Assembly: GCF_003626635.1 (NCBI RefSeq)
Contig: NZ_RAZT01000005.1
Location: 186,001-250,000, forward strand
Source: Micromonospora musae
GTDB lineage: Bacteria > Actinomycetota > Actinomycetes > Mycobacteriales > Micromonosporaceae
DNA length: 64,000 bases
Reading direction: 5' to 3'
In this document: piece after piece, positions 35,701 to 41,630 of the stretch
Position numbering within the stretch: the stretch's first letter is position 1
Layout of the letters: the number at the start of each line of letters is the position of its first letter
Made by a program: the position numbers and the translations under genes
The notes under the pieces: model-generated
The model's database searches: none
What the model saw: only the letters and a program-made list of their open reading frames with translations
Told to the model about the DNA's origin: nothing

Positions 35701-38044
35701 CGACTCGGCAGAGCCGACGGTGCCGGAGCGGCCCGACTCCGCCGAGCTGGCGGTGCCGGAGCGGGCCGAGACGGCCGCCGCGACCTACCCGGCCCGGACC
35801 ACGCGGGTGCCGTTCGACTTCGAGCGCTTCCTCAACGACCCGCGCTGGGCCGACGAGGCGACGCAGTTCGAGCAGCGCCTCGGCGCGTACTACTTCCGCG
35901 ACCCGGAGGTGCTGGACACCGTCCGTACGGCGTTGACCCGGATGCGGGACATCCTGGTGGACCTCACCGAGCCGCGCGCCGGCGAGACCCCCGCCCAGGT
36001 GAAGGCCCGGGTGGAGAGCGCGTTCTTCCGGGACGACGCGAAGGACAGCGCCGGCCAGGTCGGCAGCGGGGTTGGCTTCGACCGGCTGATCCGCGAGGGC
36101 AACCTGCGCGAGACGATGACCGCCTTCTACAACGCCGCGTACACGAACCAGGCGAACCCGCACACGCTGTCCCACGCCTTGCGGGCGGTGTTGGACGGGG
36201 ACCGTTGGGAGCAGGCCCGGGCGGCGGGCGTCGACGTGCCGTCCGTACGCCGGATGGGCGAGCTGCTCGACGGGAACCTGAACCGGCTGATGCCGGAGGC
36301 CCTACAGAAGACGTTCAAGTTCGGTCGCGACTTCTTCGCGACCGGGAACGTGGCGCGCAACTCCGAGCACGGCGTCCGCGACCTGACCGAGATGACGGCG
36401 AGCCAAAAACCCCGGCAGAACCGTAGCCACTCCGAGATGCTGGAGCGGGCGAACACCCCGGACCACTACGCGAGCCTCGGCACGCCGCTGGGACGGCTCG
36501 AGCGGGCCTACGTGGACCAGCTGGAACGGAACAAGACCGGCGAGCCGCTCGGCGAGCATGGCAAGCTGCCGTGGCGGGAGGGAGTCACGGCGCACCACAC
36601 GGATCGCGGCCCGTGGGCCTGGTGGGTCGGTCGGGACGGCTTCCCGGTCATCGACGGTGTCTCCGGCACCACGGCACGGATGCTGACCGCCGCCCGCTTC
36701 ATCGGTCTCGACGGCCCGCAGCTGGAGCGGTTCCTCAGCGGGTTGATGGGCTGGATGCTCCCTGCCCGCGACCACAGCCTCTTCGAGATCCTGCGCGGAT
36801 CGGAGATCGCCGGCGTCGCGCGGGTCGACGTGCGTCCGCCGGGCACCCGGTTCACCGCGGTGGACCTCTACCGGGCCCTGCCGGACATCGACCTGCCGAC
36901 GTTGCGGAGAGAGGTCGGCGTTGACGGGCTCCTCCCGCACGAGGCCCGCTACCTGGAGCACGCCGTCGACCCGCGCGGCTTCTCCGAGACGCAGCACAAG
37001 GTGCCGCAGATCGCCGACCGGTTGTGGCCGCAGCTGGAGAGCGGGCACGTCCGGGACCCGGACCTGGCCGACTGGCTGCGGCGCAACGGCATCGACCCGA
37101 CCGACTCGGCCGCGGTGCGGGAGCTGGGCCAGCGCCTGTCGAAGCCGCACGTGATGGCCTTGACCGTCTACACCCGGCACAGCCACTACCTGATCAACAA
37201 TGTGATCCGCGGCCACCTGTGGACCAGGTTGGCCGGAGACGTGCCGATGGAGGTGCTCTTCGGTCGTAAGATCCGCGAGCTGGTGACCAACTACCTCGAC
37301 AACCTGACGGCGGACACGAAGGCTTTGCCGCTGCCCCTGAAGCTGCGTTCCGTGGTCCACGTCGGGGAGGGACATCTCAACTCCCGATCCGACCTGGCCG
37401 AGCCGGCGCAACGGTACGTGGACGCCCACCGCCGGATCGCCGACGCGAATGTCCGAATGGCGGAAGAGAGACGACTGGGCAACCTGCGTGAGGAGGGCCA
37501 GGCCCGGCTCGAAAAGCTTCGGGCCCAACGGGACGCCGCGGTCGCCTGGAGGCAGATCCGGCGTGAGCTGGACGCTGTGACACCACAACTGCTCGACGAG
37601 ATGCGTTGGCACGCCGACATGGTCCACGACGCCATGATGCAGCTACCCGCCCTCGGCAGCCCGGAACGCCCGACGGTCGCCTACCGGGGCGACTGGATCA
37701 CCCCGGTCTACTCGCCGATCTACGGCAGTTCCACCTTCCCAGTTGGTATTGCGCGGGAGTTCCTCAGCGTCAGCCGCCAACTCGACGTCGCGGTGCGGTT
37801 CATGTCGGAGAACCCGGCGTCGGGCGGTAAGGTGCTGGTCGTCTACCTGTTGACCGGCGAGCAGGCGCGCGACATCTCCGTCTTCTCGTCGTTCGCCGAG
37901 GACGACGAGGCCGTCTTCCCGCCCCGGTCGAGGATGCGACGGACATCCGATCATCCTGAGTTGGTCGAGCAGGTACGGGCCGGATTGCCCGAGGAGTTCC
38001 GGGACAACTGCGAGATCATCGTGATGAAAGAGGAAAGACCGTGA
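26738..38044 (+). CDS. Giant modular ESX-associated polymorphic toxin (3768 aa)
   Basis: Open for 3768 codons. Residues 1-110 are WXG-like (W77-S-G79, then Y91xxxE95), a membrane segment spans ~121-146 and an octapeptide repeat follows (196-243). Disordered Pro/Arg/Asp linkers with internal repeats (~590-950, 1350-1530, 2030-2410, 2930-3015) separate modules: module 1 ending in HELAE (H1061); a metallopeptidase-like module with HESMH (1848-1852) and a downstream EGEFQAF; a GNAT-like module with VQGHGFA (Q2512); a module with HEAAE (H2824); and a C-terminal ADP-ribosyltransferase-like module with YRG (3649-3651), S3677-x-S3679 and D3722-x-E3724. Such proteins are type VII effectors used between bacteria. 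Codon signature leaves this frame in 30072-30299, where another gene is nested, so continuity there needs checking. The next gene overlaps the stop and is probably an immunity gene. Confidence 0.8.
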   Translation: MSDSDHALAEILEWFSDLEAAIPGVRSTVGEILIGKIPESDIGAVYDLADTWADATEALGTFYEEAAHAADGILNNWSGDGASAAFAEQWYKYIESLAGSVDTLASMEQAVQSYGLQVELMKFMALIGLIMLAVSLFMLVAAAIPSLGLSTAGIPGAFAACRAAIGAAASNAMRAIGSISVRAALAEATALVTRALPTLVRTQLPNLVRTQLPRLVTTQLPNLIRHELPTLMRHTLPTLLRQGGTTFARGVLPRNVIARSVADRMAGQWLRSATNRELLRQLGREAGLESRRLAGRGLLAARNQLAKEIEEQLLRKFGARVGTDLAGRAAGTSLTRMAGNEVFEQVSREALGQYAAREIAATTFSRELAKYVGTRVAFGAGFMGAGDLLGQMYQIAGGERASLDLGQLGMSTLQGGVFGASMFGGITGHIVGGGVVGAGMSAATLAAQGKLDLTNITGANVTEILHGGAEGAKAGAIFGAQNKMEAVNVGSTLRIGHDVVVLPEGIGAFDRADGLQVTYSEHGASWQRVDGSGTRIDGGSIGADGTVLSRDSTQSPAPHVVDGDVIRSEPSAPHTPLAQLPSTDVPQRTNLVGGTGGGDGGGGGGGPRQPAHPTSGGRTGDVGIRTTDPSRPVGELTRPTTDHSAPVADRTPTDASPQRPTPDSAPPGDRTPTDGGPTGDRGPEGPSTRETAPDRIGDDPSRPEQREPGDAPPPEPTRSEPPGSPRDTTGPHPTDPAPTRPHSDPVRSGDAPPPRTDSEFPTEPRSGARADTAPPARPDTAPPVETGPAVRGDTPPPVRTDAPPPRVEGPTAPRADAPTPPRADGPTTPRADGPTTPRADGPTPPRADSPTPPRADSPTTPRTDSPTPPRADGPPSPRDHSAPTSRPETPTSRDGQRGPTDPVQDRPTGTGDRNGAPTGRDEHGPPPSRHEDPSAPVRADEQHADPTAGEAQSGASIRPRDELRAQEWANKAYDRFRADPEDVPEIAAHLAEVERPDGTIGYSQAEIARVKQHLMFDEHTLRDYPDGWERRRFDADEDIAEAWIRLREGRHLEPDLVLLEHELAESGYMRVHPDATYPDAHAHAQSLFNWERVAPGRTGEDLDNAYPRRTGDGDSGGLRTDPTGQSGGRIQLRLPGEGSSTGHPEGLPPGDTAGRGGGHAVPEGVRQDPADAGRGGDLAGRGELRGVTPEGERVPFELVPVEPRPVGPSVPMPEAVRSTFDGHIGELLTGRDPGPVDQPHRASWDESSRLLTVEYPDGVTVQVALQVNSSLPPGQPVVLRPGLEVEHGQWVQREPAGVVLPDHLPNDPNTRAAFVDRQLGDAWSTLHRELHQVLDRPVEPPSPRGDGTTRTDTSRIESGPRTDRTPTDGGPRTDRTPTDTSRTDTARNDGTTRTERPRDDAAGPRTDRDDTAGPRTSRDDAAGPRSERDDASGPRADRDGTPTEPRRGPDADDPAPVRPEHDARADGVPESPRDTAAAPRPEEPPRRADEPSLAELERPLHPDPPVLDRVTLRDATPSDPAPPRPLTPDTVRGLLADAGTPEQVRGWARDHLAVRQEDGSYVPRSQAEIDAAVTRLHEETAAVVDSHVPADPNATPEGAVHPEQTARPGDSPILQELAPSENFPPHRTRTGAELPEQVHELVQRAKENLLGRYPETAVAARIADLDAIGGIADRLQTAADAARESGRLGDVVQGVRDLSRAVNEYADQYRDWRDFERGGDYADPGWRDLDGVDPLNSVEMATRVVSVDPQTHRFHVMDQAIAIAKIGDVLGPTFEGHAARTFERLVPKDMESVDALLPPELRSPELDKWIQGTARGGFNPRTEILYVDPRDAGGSSRPISAVAATVVHESMHRLQPRTDLVADHIDQGVAEGRYGEDVFLNVMAPLRFEGEFQAFAVQQQFLRGLAGFREIQHGGDLRVPRSDGYQEMADWTPQQMRDSILDRYVPNPAERAAIPDHLLDQLVALTPESVLDRARLSIDEANFPIADDRRQGTFYGPMTRETADRYGIDLDAIGQEHGRQSLPRLLDQEAAPETSVPRNGSDSLPLAEWGPRRDGDAAWPPEQQSPYTAPPWRTDGPAHDSTPPWHDPSPTHGPGAHHDGQPARPEPERRPGALSRALRRITGLFGGGEAAPHAPEPNPATPQPWAPRPGEPSHGGLGEWGGQRPGEPTQGGFGTWGQRSGEPVHGDTSPWGQRPGEAQQWGQRPAESQQWGQRPAEPQQWGQRPGEAAPSWRPGEAYPPAHDPYASRGWPPEADPGHTGTPGRPGVDPYTGQARPTSDAPAWGTPERAPEPRTPAWSTPEAADRPAWTNGPERASADPVAADGRTNLALTERSIALEELRASTDPVHQAQVRADLQRIDADLAQRGYPVHQLERVPEAEGPTAADAPAADGRDHSRHDEIWSDPPWRQEDRRPSLDELIPSSQEEATAWGDSVRREFADQLDGREFAGLRIRVDLEDPYSVSVHRNEVVVRAEVQDANGVSAGRVVRSFQRDHNGSLFVEHVSLKLDDRVQGHGFAREFNDSLIDWYRYSGVERIEVHAASTVGGYAWARDGYDWAPNTEHRSSAVLDRLRVELRGLDADVDMARRLAADDPSVDADRLRKRYGTTDPEQVAQEVQRQREAAEQILERARTSSFGSARYPTPFDISQAGWGDHHHGREASWVGKRALLGADWKGVKEISDTGPLHPRSAHTQGMPRVPDPSSIHSLLSGDGHPPVTAARVPEGEFHGYGRDVPEPDAVRQLGDDALRQVTEALPEGSPLKGVRLELTTVPADALPDGAVARSVPIDAQGRDLPHGTVPPEGGGWRVELSDRASDVNVARAVAHEAAELTAIRQRADGGLDPFTPDALVPGAMADGATLSPHDHGRLAEAEVLADLLRDPAQAAHARTELRALRDHLGLHPDDPGAAARSRLLDGRISDAGRDALLGRERPPADSTRSPADGGPARATDGETVPPAGRDSDGAAPDRVDADPVPDRSDPAELTAPERSDSAEPTVPERPDSAELAVPERAETAAATYPARTTRVPFDFERFLNDPRWADEATQFEQRLGAYYFRDPEVLDTVRTALTRMRDILVDLTEPRAGETPAQVKARVESAFFRDDAKDSAGQVGSGVGFDRLIREGNLRETMTAFYNAAYTNQANPHTLSHALRAVLDGDRWEQARAAGVDVPSVRRMGELLDGNLNRLMPEALQKTFKFGRDFFATGNVARNSEHGVRDLTEMTASQKPRQNRSHSEMLERANTPDHYASLGTPLGRLERAYVDQLERNKTGEPLGEHGKLPWREGVTAHHTDRGPWAWWVGRDGFPVIDGVSGTTARMLTAARFIGLDGPQLERFLSGLMGWMLPARDHSLFEILRGSEIAGVARVDVRPPGTRFTAVDLYRALPDIDLPTLRREVGVDGLLPHEARYLEHAVDPRGFSETQHKVPQIADRLWPQLESGHVRDPDLADWLRRNGIDPTDSAAVRELGQRLSKPHVMALTVYTRHSHYLINNVIRGHLWTRLAGDVPMEVLFGRKIRELVTNYLDNLTADTKALPLPLKLRSVVHVGEGHLNSRSDLAEPAQRYVDAHRRIADANVRMAEERRLGNLREEGQARLEKLRAQRDAAVAWRQIRRELDAVTPQLLDEMRWHADMVHDAMMQLPALGSPERPTVAYRGDWITPVYSPIYGSSTFPVGIAREFLSVSRQLDVAVRFMSENPASGGKVLVVYLLTGEQARDISVFSSFAEDDEAVFPPRSRMRRTSDHPELVEQVRAGLPEEFRDNCEIIVMKEERP
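27323..27466 (+). repeat. Six tandem octapeptide repeats (LPxLVRTQ type) in the toxin
   Basis: Six 24-bp units encode LPTLVRTQ, LPNLVRTQ, LPRLVTTQ, LPNLIRHE, LPTLMRHT and LPTLLRQG. They follow the membrane segment and probably form an amphipathic helix. Confidence 0.85.
29177..29368 (+). repeat. Eight 24-bp repeats (RADxPTPP) in toxin linker 1
   Basis: Eight consecutive octapeptide units such as RADGPTTP and RADSPTPP, nearly identical at the DNA level in the middle copies. They lie in the long Pro-rich linker before module 1 and offer a site for slippage or recombination. Confidence 0.9.
30072..30299 (+). CDS. Nested small gene, probable immunity protein of toxin module 1
   Basis: A 75-codon gene lies wholly inside the giant toxin reading frame but in a different frame. 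The ATG has GAGGAGAA upstream at good distance, and the product (starting MAILVDFELIRQDSREVEYS) has normal amino-acid composition. Across 30072-30299 its third positions are mostly G or C, while the giant frame reads through unbiased third positions and yields a Gly/Arg-rich string. It begins exactly where toxin module 1 (HELAE ... FNWERVAPGRTGEDLD) should end, the usual place for a cognate immunity gene. After its TAA the codon signature returns to the giant frame. I think it is a real gene; the immunity role is inferred from position. Confidence 0.65.
   Translation: MAILVDFELIRQDSREVEYSFGFPEKDRRLVIQKDSRQGTPLDGAEDMQYRKAFGKILRMQAEAATWPAGGSYAA
30929..31048 (+). repeat. Four 30-bp repeats (RDDAAGPRTD) in toxin linker 2
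   Basis: Four decapeptide units, RDDAAGPRTD, RDDTAGPRTS, RDDAAGPRSE and RDDASGPRAD. A related pair of RTDRTPTD units lies just upstream (~30810-30890). Confidence 0.85.
33170..33421 (+). repeat. WGQRPGEP-type repeats in toxin linker 3
   Basis: About seven imperfect units with a WGQRPxEPQQ core, the last three almost perfect 30-bp copies. They separate the metallopeptidase-like and GNAT-like modules and differ in sequence from linkers 1 and 2. Confidence 0.85.
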
Positions 38045-39147
38045 CGGACGGAACCGGCTGGGACGACGCAAGCCAGTTCTTCGCCGACGTGCACCGGATG
38101 CTGACGCGGCTCGCCGGTCGGGTGCCGGACGAGATGCTCACTCGGCTCCGTGAACTCTTCGGTAGCGGCGACCTGCGCTATCTGCCGGACGCCGTGTCGG
38201 TGGCGGCGGTGGAGCTGGACGTTCCGCTGACTCCGGCCGACCGAGACCTGCTGGCCCACATCCTGGACGTGCTGGACGTACCAGGCGGGAAGCCCCAGTT
38301 GTTCGACCGGGTGCCGGTGGCCGCCGACCCGTCGGCCGTCGGGCCGTTCCGGTTCCTGCCGGTGCGGCCGGCGGTGCTGGCGGAGGCAGGCCCACGTGTG
38401 CCACCCAGACTCGATCTGACCGGCGGCGACCCCGACGACCTGACCGATCTGCCGCCGGAGCTTCGCTCCCTCGCCGATCTCGCCAACCGCCTCACCGAAC
38501 CGTCCGATGACACGGCGATGGTGACGCTCACCGTCGAGCCGGGAGTGGTGGGCGTCTGGCGTGCCTGGCGGGTGGGAACGGACCAAGAGGCCGCAGCCCG
38601 TCCGGTGTACCTCGCCGAGGTGGCGCCCGGCGTACCGGCGTGGGACCTCGCGTACGACACTCAGCGCTCGCTCGCCGAGGACGGCGACCCTGCGCCGCAG
38701 GTCGAGGTGTGGTGGACCGGCGACGTGCTCCCGGCGTACCACCGGCTGGCGCTGGCTGGGGCGGCGCTGCTGTGGACGCCGGAGGTGGGCCGGGTCCGGC
38801 TGGCACTCGGCGCGGAACAGCTGACCGATCTCGTCCGGTCCGGGGCTCCCCGCGTACCCGTGCCGGAGCGTCGGATGTTGGCCGAGCGGTTGGCAGCGGG
38901 CGCGGCGGTGCCCGGCCGGGCCGAGCGGCTTCCCGACCTGGTCGAGCCGGGGCGCGGCGAGGTCGTGCCGGGCGGGTACCGCACCGACGGCCGCTGGGTG
39001 TGGCCGGAGGCGCTCGGCTACTACCTCACCGAGTACGGCGTGGCACCCCCTCGGGAGCTGACGGAGGCGCTGGCAGGGGGTGGCGCGACGACGCCGGCGA
39101 GCCAGGTCGCGGCCTTCCGCGCCAGCCTCGCACTCTCGGGCCGCTGA
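38041..39147 (+). CDS. Probable immunity protein for the C-terminal ART toxin module
   Basis: A 368-residue soluble protein whose GTG start overlaps the toxin stop by four bases, so it is made together with it. The C-terminal segment TDGRWVWPEALGYYLTEYGV occurs in many actinobacterial proteins linked to polymorphic toxins. The N-terminal half is helical and acidic. No enzyme motif or membrane segment was seen. Immediate coupling to the end of the toxin gene is the classical position of the immunity gene that blocks the last toxin domain. The immunity role is inferred. Confidence 0.6.
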   Translation: MTDGTGWDDASQFFADVHRMLTRLAGRVPDEMLTRLRELFGSGDLRYLPDAVSVAAVELDVPLTPADRDLLAHILDVLDVPGGKPQLFDRVPVAADPSAVGPFRFLPVRPAVLAEAGPRVPPRLDLTGGDPDDLTDLPPELRSLADLANRLTEPSDDTAMVTLTVEPGVVGVWRAWRVGTDQEAAARPVYLAEVAPGVPAWDLAYDTQRSLAEDGDPAPQVEVWWTGDVLPAYHRLALAGAALLWTPEVGRVRLALGAEQLTDLVRSGAPRVPVPERRMLAERLAAGAAVPGRAERLPDLVEPGRGEVVPGGYRTDGRWVWPEALGYYLTEYGVAPPRELTEALAGGGATTPASQVAAFRASLALSGR

Positions 39148-39266
39148 CCGCCCGATCGCGGCGCCCACGCCGCGCGTGTCGACGGCCCGGCGTTCGGCGC
39201 AACCGATGAACCTGGCGGGCTGAGGCAGGAGGAGCCGTCGCCGGGTACGACGGGGAGGGTGTCCGA

Positions 39267-39353
39267 GTGGATGCGGAGCGCATCGCCGCGGCAATTCAAC
39301 ATCAGGTGCTGACGCCAGGCGAGACCGCTGAGAGCATTCTGGTCCTCGCTTGA
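39267..39353 (+). pseudogene. 28-codon N-terminal fragment of a paralogue of the gene at 40657
   Basis: From GTG 39267 the translation VDAERIAAAIQHQVLTPGE matches VDTERTAEAIQRYVLSPAE at the start of the gene at 40657, then ends at TGA 39351-39353. The DNA upstream (GGGGAGGGTGTCCG) also matches. The rest of the gene is missing and a different family begins at once, so this is a truncated remnant left by rearrangement in the array. Confidence 0.75.
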
Positions 39354-39384
39354 CGACCATGGGCCGCCGGGCGATCGTTGGCTC

Positions 39385-39918
39385 ATGTATGACGCGAGCC
39401 TCGCGAACCTGGACCGGCTGCCGGACCACGTGCGCGACGATTACCTGCGTCTTGTGGAGTGGACGCTGGCCGAGTTGCCCTCGCGGGGGTCGTCGAGGTT
39501 GTCCGTGCCCCTGCTGTGGCTGACTCTCGGGACGGCAGGAAACGCCGTGCACGTGGAGCGGGTCGACACCACTGAGTTGTATCGCCGCAACGGCTACCCC
39601 GATGAGTTCTCTCGCTGGGTGCTGTCAGCGGTGCGGTCACGGCTGGCGGAGGTTCATGCACGGTGTGCTGCGATCGTCTCCAATGACCGCATGGACTCGT
39701 CGTTCCCGGGCCCGATATTAGGCGCGCTGCTAGGTCCGTCGGAGGACAACCTCTTTCTGCATGCGGCCCACCGGGACGTCTCGCGTACGTTCCGGGATTC
39801 CTTTCGGATCGGGCGCGGGCCGTTACGGCGGTTGCGGTTCGCTCCCGAGGTACACCAGAAGCTGGCGGAGGCACGACGCGACTGGCCCGATCAGAGGGAT
39901 ACCCGGCGCGGGCTTTGA
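39385..39918 (+). CDS. Unknown array protein, tandem copy 1
   Basis: A 177-residue soluble protein I do not recognise. It begins MYDASLANLDRLPDHVRDDY and has ELYRRNGYPDEFSRWVLSAV in the middle. It lies in the gene array after the toxin's immunity gene and has a tandem paralogue at 40014. Such duplicated small genes behind polymorphic toxins are commonly immunity genes, but nothing in the sequence proves it. No ribosome site is obvious and the region just before is the end of a truncated gene fragment. Confidence 0.6.
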   Translation: MYDASLANLDRLPDHVRDDYLRLVEWTLAELPSRGSSRLSVPLLWLTLGTAGNAVHVERVDTTELYRRNGYPDEFSRWVLSAVRSRLAEVHARCAAIVSNDRMDSSFPGPILGALLGPSEDNLFLHAAHRDVSRTFRDSFRIGRGPLRRLRFAPEVHQKLAEARRDWPDQRDTRRGL

Positions 39919-40013
39919 CGCGGATTGCCGGGCTTGCTTTCCGGCCGGGTGCTCGGCGTATTCGGGCGGGTGAGCCGCTTGACGACGATGGGCCGTCGGG
40001 TGAACGTTGGCCC

Positions 40014-40544
40014 GTGTACAACGCGAGCCTCGCGCACCTGGATCGGCTGCCCGACCACGTACGCGACGACTACCTGCGGATATCGGAGTGGGTGCTGGCC
40101 GAGCTGCCCGCCCGGTGGTCGTCGAGGTTGTTCGTGAACTCGTTCTGGCTGACGCTCGGAACGACCGGGAGCATCGTGCGGACGGAGCGGGTCGACCTCA
40201 CCGAGTTGTATCGCGGCAACGGGTATCCCGACGAGTTCTGGCGCTGGGTGATGTCGGCGGTGCGGTCACGGATGGCGGAGACTGGGGCACGGTGCGCCGC
40301 GATCATCGCGAACAACCGCATGAACGCACCGCTGTCCGGCCCGCTGCTGGGCACGCTGCTCGGCCCGGCGGAACGGAACGTCTTCCTGTACGCCACTCAC
40401 CGGGACGCCTCACTCGAATTCCGGGACGCGTTCCGGATCCGGCGCGGGCCGTTGCGGCGTCTCGGGTTCGTCCCTGAAGTCCACCAGAAGCTGGCGGAGG
40501 CCCGGCGGACCTGGCCCGACCGGACGGACTCCGGGCGCGGGTGA
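40014..40544 (+). CDS. Unknown array protein, tandem copy 2
   Basis: A 176-residue paralogue of the preceding gene, with matching blocks such as NGYPDEFWRWVMSAVRSRM and GPLLGTLLGPAERNVFLYATHRD. The GTG at 40014 is chosen because it aligns with the ATG of copy 1 and the bases before it are the duplicated leader of that gene. An in-frame TTG at 39915 would add 33 residues that only translate this leader. Function is unknown, possibly immunity. Confidence 0.6.
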   Translation: MYNASLAHLDRLPDHVRDDYLRISEWVLAELPARWSSRLFVNSFWLTLGTTGSIVRTERVDLTELYRGNGYPDEFWRWVMSAVRSRMAETGARCAAIIANNRMNAPLSGPLLGTLLGPAERNVFLYATHRDASLEFRDAFRIRRGPLRRLGFVPEVHQKLAEARRTWPDRTDSGRG

Positions 40545-40656
40545 CAGCGGCTTTCGCGCCCTAGGCCCGGCCCCGGTCGGGCGCTCGGCGGCCCCGGAGG
40601 GGCGGGCCGTTGTGGCAGGATTGGGCCGCTGCGGGTGAGCACGGGGAGGGTGTCCG

Positions 40657-41322
40657 GTGGATACGGAGCGGACCGCCGAGGCGATTCAGCGTTATGTGCT
40701 GAGCCCTGCGGAGACGGTCGAGAAGATCTGGCAGGGCCCGACCTCGGTCACGGTCCGGTCATCCCGTTACCGCTACGCGGCCCGCCCGGCCGACTGGGCC
40801 GTCGCCGACGAGGGCTGGGTGTCCGAGGCGGTCCGGGTGGTCGCCTCGGGGCAGCCGATCTACGTGACCCATGGCCTGCTCCTTCCGGTCGATGGTGAGT
40901 CGCTGCACCTGAACCGTCCGGAGGTGATGGCGGAGCTCGGTCGTCGGGTCGGTGCCGGGTTGAGTCCGTTGGCGTATGCGGAGCTCTTCGGCGAGCTGTA
41001 TTCGGTGCAGGACATCGACGGTCCGGTGGTGTATTCGTTCGGGGCGACGGAGAGCGCGCGGGCGGGTTGGTTGGTGCGTGAGGCCGACCACTTCGCGCGG
41101 GTGCTGGTCGTGCCCGACGCGCCTGCGGTGGCTCCTCCCGTGTTCGAGCAGGGCCCTGGCAGTGAGTGGACCTTGACGTTCTTCTCGCACAACTATTACT
41201 TCGTGTCGGAGATGATGACGGCGGTGGACGTCTACGCGTGGACGGTGACCGGCGGTCCGAACCGCGCGGCCACCTGGGAGCGGAAGACCATCGCCGACCG
41301 GGTGCTGATCCCGCTCTCCTGA
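40657..41322 (+). CDS. Unknown array protein (full-length version of the fragment at 39267)
   Basis: A 221-residue soluble protein of unrecognised family, starting at GTG 40657 behind GGGGAGGG. It contains QPIYVTHGLLLPVDGESLHL and a C-terminal ETIADRVLIPL-like strand. A 28-codon relic of a paralogue lies at 39267. It sits in the probable immunity array between the toxin and the zinc-ribbon pair. No catalytic motif was found. Confidence 0.6.
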   Translation: MDTERTAEAIQRYVLSPAETVEKIWQGPTSVTVRSSRYRYAARPADWAVADEGWVSEAVRVVASGQPIYVTHGLLLPVDGESLHLNRPEVMAELGRRVGAGLSPLAYAELFGELYSVQDIDGPVVYSFGATESARAGWLVREADHFARVLVVPDAPAVAPPVFEQGPGSEWTLTFFSHNYYFVSEMMTAVDVYAWTVTGGPNRAATWERKTIADRVLIPLS

Positions 41323-41408
41323 ACGGGTACGGCGGGAGACCGGAACCGTCGACCAGCAGCCGGAACCGGGTGCTCGACGACCACGGCGTGAAGGGAGACA
41401 GCGCGGCG

Positions 41409-41630
41409 ATGAAGACCGATCCGGAGCGGCAGCGGCGCCTACGGGAGCTGACCGAGCTGCACCGTCGGTGGCAGGCGGAGCACCGGGTGGACGACGCGGA
41501 CTTCACCCCCGACGGGGCCGACTCGGAGAATCGCCGACCGCCGTCACCGGAGGCCGAGCGCGAGTACATGCGCCGGGCACGAGAAATCATGGGACTCGAC
41601 CCGGACACCGGGCACTACCGGGAGGCGTGA
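41409..41630 (+). CDS. Small charged protein of unknown function
   Basis: A 73-residue, strongly charged helical protein (MKTDPERQRRLRELTELHRR). The ATG at 41409 is taken because composition and codon bias are normal from here on, and not before. It overlaps the next gene by one base (TGATG), so it is the first gene of a coupled trio with the two zinc-ribbon paralogues. No family was recognised. Confidence 0.55.
   Translation: MKTDPERQRRLRELTELHRRWQAEHRVDDADFTPDGADSENRRPPSPEAEREYMRRAREIMGLDPDTGHYREA

Larger units (their letters stand above)
39347..40544 (+). repeat. Tandem duplication of a ~570-bp gene unit
   Basis: The genes at 39385 and 40014 are homologous along their whole length and also share the 38 bases before their start codons (CGCTTGACGACCATGGGCCG versus CGCTTGACGACGATGGGCCG). 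The offset between copies is 629 bp. They have diverged at many positions, so the duplication is not recent. Confidence 0.85.

Noticed and set aside
39915..40013. TTG start giving a longer version of the second tandem array protein
   Set aside because: The extra 33 codons translate the duplicated leader of the first copy; the GTG at 40014 aligns with the start of that copy.
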